Source: Thermodesulfobacterium sp. TA1
Lineage (GTDB): Bacteria; Desulfobacterota; Thermodesulfobacteria; Thermodesulfobacteriales; Thermodesulfobacteriaceae
Assembly (NCBI RefSeq): GCF_008630935.1
Contig: NZ_CP043908.1
Location: forward strand, 558,001-622,000
Direction of reading: 5' to 3'
DNA: 64,000 nucleotides
How positions within the stretch are numbered: position 1 is the stretch's first letter; every line of letters begins with the position of its first letter. The position numbers were made by a program, and so were the translations under genes. A model generated the notes under the pieces. The model did no database searches, had not been told where the DNA came from, and was given only the letters and a program-made list of their open reading frames with translations. Below are positions 32,715-40,296 of the stretch, piece by piece.

Positions 32715-33578
32715 TTATCTTATTTCTTTAGATAGTTGCATAAGCCTTGCAACTCTTTCTTCTATAGGTGGGTGGGTAGAAAGAAGTTTAAAAAGAGTTT
32801 TTCCAGAAAGGGGATTTACGATAAACATTTGAGCTTTTGCAGGATTTACATCCATAGGATAAGCTCTATTCCAGTTTTCAAGTTTTTCTAAAGCACGAGC
32901 CAAGGCTAAAGGATTCTTAATGATTTTAGCCCCGGTTTCATCAGCCAAAAATTCTCTACTTCTGCTTATAGCTAACTGAATAAGAGTAGCAGCTATAGGG
33001 ATAACTATGATAGCCACCAAGGTGACCACAAGTGCAAGAGGATTATTTCTGTCCTCTTCGTCTCTACTAAGACCTCCAAACATCATCGCCCATTGAGCCA
33101 TATGAGCTAAATAAGTTATAGCACCTACCAATACCGCCGCGATAGTAGAAATCAGTATATCCCTGTTTTTAATATGGGCTATTTCATGGGCTATAACCCC
33201 TTTAAGCTCTTCAGGAGAAAGAAGCTTTCTAATTCCTGCGGTAATTGCTACTACTCCGTTTTGGGGATTTCTTCCGGTTGCAAAGGCATTAGGTGTTTCC
33301 ACAGGTATCATGTAGACCTTAGGTTTAGGAATTTCAGCCCTTCTTGCTACTTCTTCAACCATCGCGTGAAGCTCGGGGTCCTCATGCTTTTCCACAGGCA
33401 CAGCCCCACTGGTAGCTAAAACGATTTTGTCAGAAAAGAAATAGGCTATAAAATTCATCAAACCCGCCATAACGAGGGCTATAGTCATCCCAGTTTGTCC
33501 ACCTATCAGCTTTCCAACAAAAATAAAAAGAACTGTAAGAATAGCAAGGAACAAAAAAGTCTTTATAAAATTTACCAT
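32715..33578 (-). CDS. htpX: HtpX membrane zinc metalloprotease
   Basis: This 287-residue M48 protease has two N-terminal membrane segments, the loop with TPNAFATGRNP, zinc motif HEIAHIKN, two further membrane segments and the third ligand region EFLADETGA. It ends with the conserved STHPPIEERVARL. It degrades misfolded membrane proteins with FtsH-type quality control. It lies 24 bp upstream of msbA in the same direction, and its own promoter is in the divergent 165-bp gap with the DUF429 gene. Confidence 0.95.
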   Translation of the reverse strand: MVNFIKTFLFLAILTVLFIFVGKLIGGQTGMTIALVMAGLMNFIAYFFSDKIVLATSGAVPVEKHEDPELHAMVEEVARRAEIPKPKVYMIPVETPNAFATGRNPQNGVVAITAGIRKLLSPEELKGVIAHEIAHIKNRDILISTIAAVLVGAITYLAHMAQWAMMFGGLSRDEEDRNNPLALVVTLVAIIVIPIAATLIQLAISRSREFLADETGAKIIKNPLALARALEKLENWNRAYPMDVNPAKAQMFIVNPLSGKTLFKLLSTHPPIEERVARLMQLSKEIR

Positions 33579-33743
33579 AAACTTCCCTCCGACAATCTGT
33601 AGTTAGTTTGTAATTGATTTTTATTGATTTTAAGTAAAAAATATAAACAAAAAAAACTTGGATGTCAAGTACTTTGTGGGGATAAAAGGATTACTAAAGG
33701 GTATGGTTGATAGGCTAAAATAAATTTAAGTAAAGGAGTAAAA

Positions 33744-34367
33744 ATGTTTTTCCAAATAAACTTAGAAGAGTTTTTAGGGATAGACCTTGCTGGTTCTCCT
33801 AAAAGGCCTACTGGGTTAGCTTACATTAAGGATGGTGTTTTAATAACTCAATTAGTTTATGAAGATGAGCCTCTTTTAGAAAAGGCGGTTCAGTTTAGGT
33901 ATATCTATATAGATGCCCCCTTAAGCTTACCTTACGGTAGGTCCCACATAGAACAAAAGACCGATCAACATTTTAGAGAATGTGATCTAAAGCTTAAAGA
34001 ATTAAAGATTAAATTTTTTCCTATTACCCTTGGCGGAATGAGAAAGCTTACCCTGAGAGGTATGAAGATTAAAGATTTTTTAATTTCAAAAAACAGAGAG
34101 GTTTACGAAGTGTTTCCAGGGGCTTTTTATGATGTTTATCAAATCAAGAGAAAGGATAAACAAGCTATTTTAGGTTTTTTTAAAGAATTTTTAAACTGTT
34201 TGGGGATATCTTTAGAAGAAAAACCTTATACTCAAGATGAGCTCGACGGTATAGCCTGTTTATTAACAGGAATTTTACAAAAATCCGGGTTGGCGTTAGA
34301 ATTAACAGGTAGAGATGGTTGTATTATCATCCCTAAGCCTTTAAAAAGGAGTAAAAACAATGGATAA
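33744..34367 (+). CDS. DUF429 family protein (RNase H-like fold predicted)
   Basis: This 207-residue protein begins with GIDLAGSPKRPTGLAYI, the signature of DUF429, in which the GIDxA...T strand resembles the first acidic residue of RNase H-like nucleases. Further acidic residues occur at YIDAPLSLP and in the EVFPGAFYD region; DELDGIACLLTG is near the C-terminus. It may act as a nuclease on unknown nucleic acid; this is a prediction from the family. A GGAG site lies 6 bp before the ATG, and the 3' end overlaps the sirtuin gene by 8 bp, so the two are co-expressed. Confidence 0.85.
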   Translation: MFFQINLEEFLGIDLAGSPKRPTGLAYIKDGVLITQLVYEDEPLLEKAVQFRYIYIDAPLSLPYGRSHIEQKTDQHFRECDLKLKELKIKFFPITLGGMRKLTLRGMKIKDFLISKNREVYEVFPGAFYDVYQIKRKDKQAILGFFKEFLNCLGISLEEKPYTQDELDGIACLLTGILQKSGLALELTGRDGCIIIPKPLKRSKNNG

Positions 34368-35109
34368 AATTAAGCAAGATTTAATGAAAGAGGTAGCGGA
34401 TCTTATAAAACAAGGAGGGGTGGTTGCCTTTACAGGAGCTGGTATTTCAGTAGAAAGTGGAATACCTCCTTTTAGAGGGGCAAAAGGCTTATGGAGTAAA
34501 TATAATCCTGAAGAATATGCCTATATAGAAACTTTTTTAAGAAATCCTGAAAAGGTATGGATTATGCTAAGAGAAATGTATCGGTGTTTTAGCGAAGCTA
34601 AGCCTAACCTCGCGCATTTAGTGCTTGCAGAATTTGAAACCAAAGGCTATCTTGAGGCAGTTATTACTCAAAATATAGATAGCCTTCATCAAAAGGCTGG
34701 TAGTAAAAAAGTGATAGAACTTCATGGAAGTGGGGATAGATTGGTTTGTCTTGATTGTGAAAAAGAGTATCCATTTATAGAAGAATACCTTAAGTTAACA
34801 CCTTATCCTAAATGCAAAAGATGTAATAAACCATTAAAACCTGCCATAGTGTTTTTTGGAGAGCCTCTTCCAGAAAAAGCCTTAAGTCAAGCTTTTGAGC
34901 TTGTAAAAAGCTGTAAAGTACTTATAGTAATCGGGACTTCTGGGGTAGTCTATCCTGCTGCTTACCTTCCTTATGAAGCTAAACGCTCTGGGGCCAAAAT
35001 AATAGAAATTAACCCTGAGGAAAGTGCCTATACTAACAGCATTACCGACTATTTTTTCAAAGAAAAGGCAGGTGAGTTTTTTAAAAATTTAAGTTTTTTT
35101 TATAATTAA
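34360..35109 (+). CDS. cobB: NAD-dependent protein deacylase (sirtuin)
   Basis: This 249-residue Sir2 protein has the NAD-binding motifs GAGISVESGIPPFRG and TQNIDSLHQKAG, and the catalytic His in ELHGS. The four zinc cysteines are CLDC and CKRC, and VFFGEPLP and GTSGVVYPAAYLP follow. It removes acyl groups from lysines with NAD, for example regulating acetyl-CoA synthetase. No acyl-CoA synthetase or acetyltransferase gene is adjacent; the DUF429 partner gene overlaps by 8 bp. The prototype length is normal. Confidence 0.94.
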   Translation: MDKIKQDLMKEVADLIKQGGVVAFTGAGISVESGIPPFRGAKGLWSKYNPEEYAYIETFLRNPEKVWIMLREMYRCFSEAKPNLAHLVLAEFETKGYLEAVITQNIDSLHQKAGSKKVIELHGSGDRLVCLDCEKEYPFIEEYLKLTPYPKCKRCNKPLKPAIVFFGEPLPEKALSQAFELVKSCKVLIVIGTSGVVYPAAYLPYEAKRSGAKIIEINPEESAYTNSITDYFFKEKAGEFFKNLSFFYN

Positions 35110-35116
35110 GGGTAGG

Positions 35117-35144
35117 TTGCATTAACCTAAAAAACTGTTATATT
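35117..35144 (+). promoter_or_regulatory. promoter of tRNA-Arg
   Basis: TTGCAT (35117-35122), 16-bp spacer, TATATT (35139-35144); transcription would start about 15 bp before the tRNA. The overlapping TAGGTT/AACCTA inverted repeat lies inside the spacer region. Confidence 0.55.
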
Positions 35145-35166
35145 TTAAACAAGCTGTAAGGAAAAA

Positions 35167-35240
35167 GCGCCCGTAGCTCAATCGGATAGAGCATTGGACT
35201 ACGAATCCAAAGGCTGCAGGTTCGAGTCCTGCCGGGCGCG
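35167..35240 (+). tRNA. tRNA-Arg (anticodon ACG)
   Basis: A 74-nt cloverleaf with acceptor stem GCGCCCG/CGGGCGC and discriminator G. The D-arm contains AGCTCAATCGGATAGAGC, the anticodon stem TTGGA/TCCAA closes a CTACGAA loop with anticodon ACG at 35201-35203, and the T-arm has GGTTCGAGTCC. ACG is read as inosine-34 tRNA for CGU/CGC/CGA codons. The CCA end is not encoded; T-rich DNA follows at once. Confidence 0.97.
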
Positions 35241-35330
35241 TTTTTATTTTAAGATAAGAATTATAAAAATTTTTGCATCATTAAAGATTTGCTAAACTAA
35301 CTTGTCTCTTTTAAAAATTTACTAAAGGTT

Positions 35331-35789
35331 TTAACCCTCTTTAGAGGGTTTAGTTTTTTCTAAAACAATGGTTACGGGGCCATCGTTAACAAGAAAAATC
35401 TCCATATGAGCCCCAAAAATTCCTTCTTTTACCATCAACCCTTTTTGTCTGATTTTTTCTGCTAACAGTCTTAAAGTAGCCTCTGCCTTAGTTGGCTCTT
35501 CTGCTAAATGAAAAGAAGGGCGGGTTCCTTTTTTAAGATGACCACATACCGTAAAGTTTGAAATCAACAAAATTTCACCGTTTAAATCCTTTAAGCTTAG
35601 GTTAAATTTTCCTTGTTGGTCTGGAAAAATTCTTAAGTTAATGACCTTGTCAGCCATCCAATCAACGATTTTCTCATCGTCTCCTTTTTCTACACAAGCT
35701 AAAACCAAAAGACCTTGGTTTATCTGAGAAACAATTTTTCCTTCTACAGAAACAGAGGCCTCTTTAACTCGTTGAATAACAGCTTTCAT
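35331..35789 (-). CDS. dtd: D-aminoacyl-tRNA deacylase
   Basis: This 152-residue protein carries both DTD signatures: SNFTVCGHLKKGTRPSF (family SQxTLxxxxxKGxRPSF) and NDGPVTIVLE, whose Gly-Pro motif excludes L-amino acids. It hydrolyses D-amino acids wrongly loaded onto tRNA. The ATG overlaps the stop of korC by 4 bp, making it the last gene of the kor operon. The C-terminus (KTKPSKEG) is encoded by an inverted repeat that serves as a terminator for the opposite strand. Confidence 0.95.
   Translation of the reverse strand: MKAVIQRVKEASVSVEGKIVSQINQGLLVLACVEKGDDEKIVDWMADKVINLRIFPDQQGKFNLSLKDLNGEILLISNFTVCGHLKKGTRPSFHLAEEPTKAEATLRLLAEKIRQKGLMVKEGIFGAHMEIFLVNDGPVTIVLEKTKPSKEG
35333..35359 (+). 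terminator. intrinsic terminator of the tRNA-Arg transcript, inside the dtd 3' end
   Basis: AACCCTC (35333-35339), loop TTTA and GAGGGTT (35344-35350) form a 7-bp stem followed by a six-T run at 35354-35359 on the plus strand. It overlaps the last codons and stop of the converging dtd gene, so it limits readthrough from the tRNA side. Confidence 0.55.
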
Positions 35790-36358
35790 CGATTTTGATA
35801 GTGTTCTTCGATATACTTAGCCCCAAGCTCAAAGGCTTTCAGGTTAGGTTCTATAAGATGAGCTTTCCCTTCCCCTAACATGTATTTTATAGCTTCTTTA
35901 AAGTTTTCTCGAGAAAAAACCTTAGATATCTGATAAAAGGCACCTAAAGCACAAATGTTGGCTAAAATCGGAGAACCTAAACTTTCAGCTAAAGAATTTA
36001 CTGGCACAAAATAGAGTTTATACTTTTGTTGTAAAATCGCTAAATTGTCTATTTCTTCAGGTTTTACTAAATCTGAGTTGATGATAGCTTTACCTTTATT
36101 TTTAAGCCTTGGTATAAATTTAAGAAAAGATGGAAGATTAAGTATGATTGAAAACGAAGGATTAAGCACCAAAGGAGAGGCTATAGGAGAATCAGAGATG
36201 ATCACCGTGCAGTTGCAAGTTCCTCCTCTCATTTCAGGTCCATAAACAGGTAAATAGGTTACATGATAATCAGCCAGCATAGCAGCTTGGGCTACTAAGT
36301 TTCCTGCAAAAAGGACTCCTTGTCCTCCAAAACCTGCCACGATAAGTTCTAACCTCAA
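35786..36358 (-). CDS. korC: 2-oxoacid:ferredoxin oxidoreductase gamma subunit
   Basis: This 190-residue gamma subunit begins with GFGGQGVLFAGNLVAQAA, the signature of the domain that binds the coenzyme-A end, and has PVYGPEMRGGTCNCTVIIS. Together with KorA, KorB and KorD it decarboxylates a 2-oxoacid, probably 2-oxoglutarate, to the acyl-CoA with reduction of ferredoxin, or the reverse. It follows korB by 12 bp and overlaps dtd. Specificity for 2-oxoglutarate versus other oxoacids is inferred from D-A-B-C gene order only. Confidence 0.88.
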   Translation of the reverse strand: MRLELIVAGFGGQGVLFAGNLVAQAAMLADYHVTYLPVYGPEMRGGTCNCTVIISDSPIASPLVLNPSFSIILNLPSFLKFIPRLKNKGKAIINSDLVKPEEIDNLAILQQKYKLYFVPVNSLAESLGSPILANICALGAFYQISKVFSRENFKEAIKYMLGEGKAHLIEPNLKAFELGAKYIEEHYQNR

Positions 36359-36370
36359 GGTCTTCTCCCC

Positions 36371-37129
36371 TTATTTTTGATTTTTTAAAAAAGAAGTTAC
36401 ATTATCTTTAAAAACACCTAAAGGAAAGTATTCAACTACCTTGTCTACTTGTTTAACCGCAGACACAGGGTCCATCTTCCAGTTGATAGGACAGGTAGAA
36501 AGAATTTCTACAAAACCAAACCCTAAATCGTGTATTTGGGCTAAAAAGGCGTTTTTGATGGCTTTTTTAGTCTCAACTATCCTTTTAGGGGTGTTCATGG
36601 CTACTCTAGCTGAATAGGCAACCCCTTCAAGATTGGCCAAAATTTCTGCAACCTTAGGAGGGTAGCCAAAAATTTCTGGGTCTCTTCCTGTGGGGGTAGT
36701 AGTGGTTTTTTGTCCTGGAAGGGTAGTAGGGGAGGCCTGCCCCCCTGTCATTCCATATATGTTATTGTTAATCATAATAGCGGTAATTTTTTCTCCTCTT
36801 GCAGCTGCTTGAAAACTTTCGTTAAAACCTATGGCAGCAAAGTCCCCATCTCCTTGATAGGTAAAAACTATTAAATCAGGTCTTGCCCTTTTAGCACCGG
36901 TAGCTGCAGCGCAAGCCCTTCCATGAGGGGCTTCGGTCATGTCTACGTCTATGTAGAAATAGAGAAAAACCGAGCATCCGATAGAAGAAATAGCTAAACT
37001 TTTATCTTGGATACCCAGCTCATCTATAACCTCACAAACCAACCTATGGGCTATTCCATGATGGCATCCAGGACAATAGTGAAAAGGGGTCTTTTTTAAG
37101 CTTTTAGGGACTTCGAAGGGCTTAGGCAT
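36371..37129 (-). CDS. korB: 2-oxoacid:ferredoxin oxidoreductase beta subunit (thiamine diphosphate binding)
   Basis: This 252-residue beta subunit has the TPP/Mg motif GDGDFAAIGFNESFQAA through NNNIYGMTGGQ. N-terminal cysteine CPGCHHG (about 19-25) and C47/C53 region residues agree with the KorB type, which binds a [4Fe-4S] cluster close to TPP. The start lies 34 bp inside the end of korA, and a stop/12-bp gap links it to korC. It holds the catalytic TPP centre of the enzyme. Confidence 0.9.
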   Translation of the reverse strand: MPKPFEVPKSLKKTPFHYCPGCHHGIAHRLVCEVIDELGIQDKSLAISSIGCSVFLYFYIDVDMTEAPHGRACAAATGAKRARPDLIVFTYQGDGDFAAIGFNESFQAAARGEKITAIMINNNIYGMTGGQASPTTLPGQKTTTTPTGRDPEIFGYPPKVAEILANLEGVAYSARVAMNTPKRIVETKKAIKNAFLAQIHDLGFGFVEILSTCPINWKMDPVSAVKQVDKVVEYFPLGVFKDNVTSFLKNQK

Positions 37130-38181
37130 TTTTTAATCTCCTTTTTTAGGTCTTCTGGAAAAGGGACTACGCTTGGAGGATAAGCTAAAGAAATTACCTC
37201 GGCTTTACCTTCAACCGCCAATTTTACATCCTCAACCATCTGTCCACAGTTTTGTTCAGGGACTAAAATCTTTATCGATTTTTTAGTTTGGCTAACGATT
37301 TCTTTTAAAGGAGCTTCTGGAAAAGGATATAAAGTAATAGGTCTAAAATATCCTACCTGATAACCTTTGTTTTGAAGGTCTGTGATAGCCTCCTTGGCTA
37401 TCCTTGCCATAGAACCAAAGGCTACAACCAATACATCAACATCCTTATCCACATCTACTTCATATCTTATTTCTTTTTTCATCAAGCGATATTTTTTCAT
37501 AAGCTTAAGGTTGTGTTGTCTAAGCTCTTCAGCATCTAAAAATAAACTTCTAAAAAACCTACTTTCTCTACCTTTAGCTCCGGTTAAAGCCCAAGTTTCT
37601 ATAGGATATTTTTTGATGTTTAATTTTTTTAGAACAATAGGTTCTTTCATCTGTCCTAAAATTGCGTCAGAAAGCACCATTACCGGATTTCTATATTTTT
37701 CTGCAAGCTCAAAGGCTTTAGCGGTTAGTTCATAAGCCTCTTGAGCATTAGACGGGGCTAACACCAAAAATCTAAAATCTCCATGACCAGAGCCTTTGGT
37801 AGCTTGAAAATAATCGCCTTGAGAGGTTTCAATCCCCCCTAAACCAGGGCCACCTCTCATCACATTAACCACTACTGCTGGTAATTCAAGGGCAGCTAAG
37901 TAAGAAAAGGTTTCACACATAAGCGAAATCCCAGGGCTTGAAGAACTGGTCATAGCTCTCGTCCCGGTAGCACAAGCACCAAGCACCATGTTGATGGCTG
38001 CAAGCTCGCTTTCTGCCTGCAAAAATACCCCACCCCTCTTAGGAAGTTCTCTTGACATAAATTCTGGAATGTCGTTTTGTGGGGTGATAGGATATCCAAA
38101 ATAGCATTTACAATCGGCTTCTAAAGCACCTAAAGCGATAGCCTCAACGCCTTTGACTAAAATCTTTTTATCTTTTTTCAT
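37096..38181 (-). CDS. korA: 2-oxoacid:ferredoxin oxidoreductase alpha subunit
   Basis: This 361-residue alpha subunit has FGYPITPQNDIPEFMSRELP near the start, QAESELAAINMVLGA and TSSSSPGISLM, typical for the domain that contacts TPP and the 2-oxoacid. It lacks a fused gamma domain, which is separate here as korC. Its ATG lies inside the end of korD (14-bp overlap). The products would supply succinyl-CoA or consume it in a reductive direction; icd encoded at 47.9 kb makes an oxidative or reductive TCA segment plausible. Confidence 0.9.
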   Translation of the reverse strand: MKKDKKILVKGVEAIALGALEADCKCYFGYPITPQNDIPEFMSRELPKRGGVFLQAESELAAINMVLGACATGTRAMTSSSSPGISLMCETFSYLAALELPAVVVNVMRGGPGLGGIETSQGDYFQATKGSGHGDFRFLVLAPSNAQEAYELTAKAFELAEKYRNPVMVLSDAILGQMKEPIVLKKLNIKKYPIETWALTGAKGRESRFFRSLFLDAEELRQHNLKLMKKYRLMKKEIRYEVDVDKDVDVLVVAFGSMARIAKEAITDLQNKGYQVGYFRPITLYPFPEAPLKEIVSQTKKSIKILVPEQNCGQMVEDVKLAVEGKAEVISLAYPPSVVPFPEDLKKEIKKCLSPSKSLKA

Positions 38182-38386
38182 CTTGATCCTCTCTAGTAAA
38201 AACTATATCAGGACATACAAGATAGCAAACTCCACACATAGTGCAAGCTTCAGGGTTTTTAGCATAAACTACTTTATAACCCTGAAGGTTTCGTTTTTCA
38301 GAAAAGTCTAAAACCTGTTTTGGACAAAAATGAATACATAATCCACAAGCCTTACATCTGTTTTCATCTATCTTTATCTTAAAAAT
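38168..38386 (-). CDS. korD: 2-oxoacid:ferredoxin oxidoreductase delta (ferredoxin) subunit, ATT start
   Basis: The 72-residue product (MFKIKIDENRCKACGLCIHF ...) carries two [4Fe-4S] motifs: CKACGLCIHFCP and CTMCGVCYLVCP. The frame has no ATG, GTG or TTG before the first cysteine motif. The codon exactly 6 bp after a full AAGGAGGT site (38393-38400) is ATT at 38386-38384, and an in-frame TAA closes the frame just upstream, so initiation at ATT is the best reading. It is the first gene of korDABC-dtd. The stop overlaps korA. It delivers electrons from the TPP centre to external ferredoxin. Standard gene callers would miss it. Confidence 0.82.
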   Translation of the reverse strand: MFKIKIDENRCKACGLCIHFCPKQVLDFSEKRNLQGYKVVYAKNPEACTMCGVCYLVCPDIVFTREDQDEKR

Positions 38387-38455
38387 TTTACTACCTCCTT
38401 AACAAAATTTATTGAGGGTTTTGGCCTACTTTTATTTTTAAATAATCTATTAATT

Positions 38456-39409
38456 TTATCTTACCAAATTTATTTGTAAAGTCTTTTCTAAGTTTGATAA
38501 AGTTTCTAAATTTTCTAAGTTAAAACAGTGAAAAGGTTGGTTTTCTAAAGTTTGGGTGATGAGATTACATAATACCTTTTTAGGACCAAGTTCCACGAAA
38601 GTCCTCCCCCCATTTTGGTACATACACTGAACACAGTCAGTCCACCTTACAGAAGAGGTCATTTGAGACTTCATAAGGGTTTTAAGCCTTTCAGCTTCGG
38701 TTTCAATCTTACCGGAGACATTACTTACTACAGGTATTTTAGGGTCCTCCCAAGAAAGATTTTCTAAGAAGGGAGCAAGTTTTTCTTCTGCTTCTTTCAT
38801 AAAAGGACTGTGAAATCCAGCGCTTACCTTCAGTTTTACAGCCTTCCCTCCTAAGGCTTTAACTTTTTGGGCTACTTCTTCTATGGCTTTAAGTTCACCG
38901 CTTATGACTAATTGCTTAGGGGAGTTAAAATTAGCCACCACTACCAAGCCTTCGACTTGATTTATGAGGTTTTCGACTTCGTTTTTTTCTAATCCGATGA
39001 TAGCATACATTCCAGAAGGGGTTTTACCACCTGCTTCTTGCATAACCTTTCCTCTAAGCTTAACGGCTAAAAGAACCTCTTCAAGTGATAAAACCTCAGC
39101 CGCAAAAAGGGCACTGTATTCTCCCAGACTATGACCGGCTACAAAAGAAATTTTACTTTTATCACCCTTTAAAACCTCGTTCACAAATACAGCAAAGCAA
39201 CCGAGGTTAATCACTGTTAGACATACTTGCAGGTTTTCTGTTTGGGTAAGCTCCTCCATCGGTCCTTCAAAACATAATTTTCTAACCGGGATACCTGTAA
39301 TCTTTTCGCTTTTTATAAAAAGGTCTGTTACATAAGAAAAATGGTCATAAAATTCTTTTCCCATACCTATATACTGAGAACCTTGTCCAGGAAATATACA
39401 GGCAATCAT
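38456..39409 (-). CDS. fabD: malonyl-CoA:ACP transacylase
   Basis: This 317-residue protein has the acyltransferase signatures FPGQGSQYIGMG at the start and catalytic Ser in GHSLGEYSAL, with conserved His in GFHSPFM and a C-terminal ELGPKKVL. It loads malonate on acyl carrier protein for fatty-acid synthesis. It is usually next to fabH, fabG or acpP; here it overlaps the GcvH-like gene by 4 bp instead and no other fab gene is in the window. Confidence 0.94.
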   Translation of the reverse strand: MIACIFPGQGSQYIGMGKEFYDHFSYVTDLFIKSEKITGIPVRKLCFEGPMEELTQTENLQVCLTVINLGCFAVFVNEVLKGDKSKISFVAGHSLGEYSALFAAEVLSLEEVLLAVKLRGKVMQEAGGKTPSGMYAIIGLEKNEVENLINQVEGLVVVANFNSPKQLVISGELKAIEEVAQKVKALGGKAVKLKVSAGFHSPFMKEAEEKLAPFLENLSWEDPKIPVVSNVSGKIETEAERLKTLMKSQMTSSVRWTDCVQCMYQNGGRTFVELGPKKVLCNLITQTLENQPFHCFNLENLETLSNLEKTLQINLVR

Positions 39410-39837
39410 TCTTCTTCTTCCTCCAAAAACTTTTCTGTACCTGCTTCTTCTAAGTCTTCGAGACGTAGTTCATAATCTTCCGGAGGTAAAAGCTCTTCGA
39501 GTTCACCTGGATTGACCATTTCCACCTCGATAAGCCAACCTTCATCCAATGGGTCTTCGTTGAGGATTTCTATGTCCTCTAAAACCTTCTCGTTAACTTT
39601 AACCACTTTACCAGAAACAGGCATCAAAAGGTCGAAAACCTGTTCTATGGTTTCAATACTTCCGAAGATTTCGTCTTTCTCAAACTCTTCTTCCTCTTCA
39701 GGAAGGTCTATGTCTATGATTTCCATATTTTTAAGACTAAAATATTCAGTAATACCTATTCGTACCAACTTTTTTTTCTTCTTTTTCACCCATAGATGCC
39801 CTTCCGTATAGAGGCGATCTTCAGGAACCTTAAACAT
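39406..39837 (-). CDS. glycine cleavage H-like protein lacking the lipoyl lysine
   Basis: This 143-residue protein has the H-protein fold pattern: HLWVKKKKKKLVRIGITEY, then GSIETIEQVFDLLMPVSGKV and a C-terminal GWLIEVEM. In true H-proteins the segment SVESVKAASD carries the lipoylated Lys; here the equivalent position is E65 (SIETIEQVFD). The protein therefore cannot be lipoylated as usual. The C-terminal tail is very acidic (ending EEEEE). It overlaps fabD by ATGA. It is not in a gcvPT context. Possible roles are a structural or regulatory relic, or a protein-protein adaptor; none is shown. The H-protein relationship itself is clear. Confidence 0.78.
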   Translation of the reverse strand: MFKVPEDRLYTEGHLWVKKKKKKLVRIGITEYFSLKNMEIIDIDLPEEEEEFEKDEIFGSIETIEQVFDLLMPVSGKVVKVNEKVLEDIEILNEDPLDEGWLIEVEMVNPGELEELLPPEDYELRLEDLEEAGTEKFLEEEEE

Positions 39838-39901
39838 AAAAAACCTCCGTACGAATGTGTTAAAAGAGTGTTATAACGAATTTTTTAAAATTGACAAGAC
39901 T

Positions 39902-40198
39902 TTATTTAAGAAAATTTTTGATAAATTTATCTTTTAATTTCTGATTAAGATTGTAAGCCCAAGCTAATATAGCAGCTACTGTTTTATAAAGTTCAGGAGG
40001 AATAGGTTTTTCTATCTCAAGTTTATACAGTTCTTGGACCAATTTGGAATCTTTTTTTATAGGAATATTATTGTTTTTAGCTATTTCAAGAATAAGTTCT
40101 GCAAGGTAACCTTTTCCTTTAGCTACTACTTTTGGCGCTTCTTCTTCTGGCTCATACTTAATAGCTACTGCGGTTTTTTGTTTGTTTAGGTCTTTCAT
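39902..40198 (-). CDS. FlhB-like C-terminal-domain protein
   Basis: This 98-residue protein corresponds to the cytoplasmic C-terminal domain of the flagellar export switch FlhB, as in the stand-alone FlhB-related proteins. VAIKYEPEEEAPKVVAKGKG aligns with the region around the FlhB NPTH cleavage site, but NPTH is absent; IPIKKDSKLVQELYKLEIEK and IPPELYKTVAAILAWAY match the rest. No flagellar genes are nearby. Stand-alone FlhB-like domains are found in many bacteria and some modulate hook-length switching. Function here is unknown. Confidence 0.75.
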   Translation of the reverse strand: MKDLNKQKTAVAIKYEPEEEAPKVVAKGKGYLAELILEIAKNNNIPIKKDSKLVQELYKLEIEKPIPPELYKTVAAILAWAYNLNQKLKDKFIKNFLK

Positions 40199-40205
40199 TT
40201 TAAGG

Positions 40206-40234
40206 TTTACTTTTTTATAAGTGTGTGCTATAAT
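40206..40234 (+). promoter_or_regulatory. promoter of the FBP aldolase/phosphatase gene
   Basis: TTTACT (40206-40211), 17-bp spacer, perfect TATAAT (40229-40234) with the extended TGC just before it. The start would be near 40241, giving a leader of about 55 nt that ends in a strong AAAGGAGG site before the ATG at 40297. Confidence 0.6.
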
Positions 40235-40296
40235 TCATTCCAAAAGTATTTTTTATTTATTTTCGGTAAAATTTAAAATTTGTAAAGGAGGGTATT

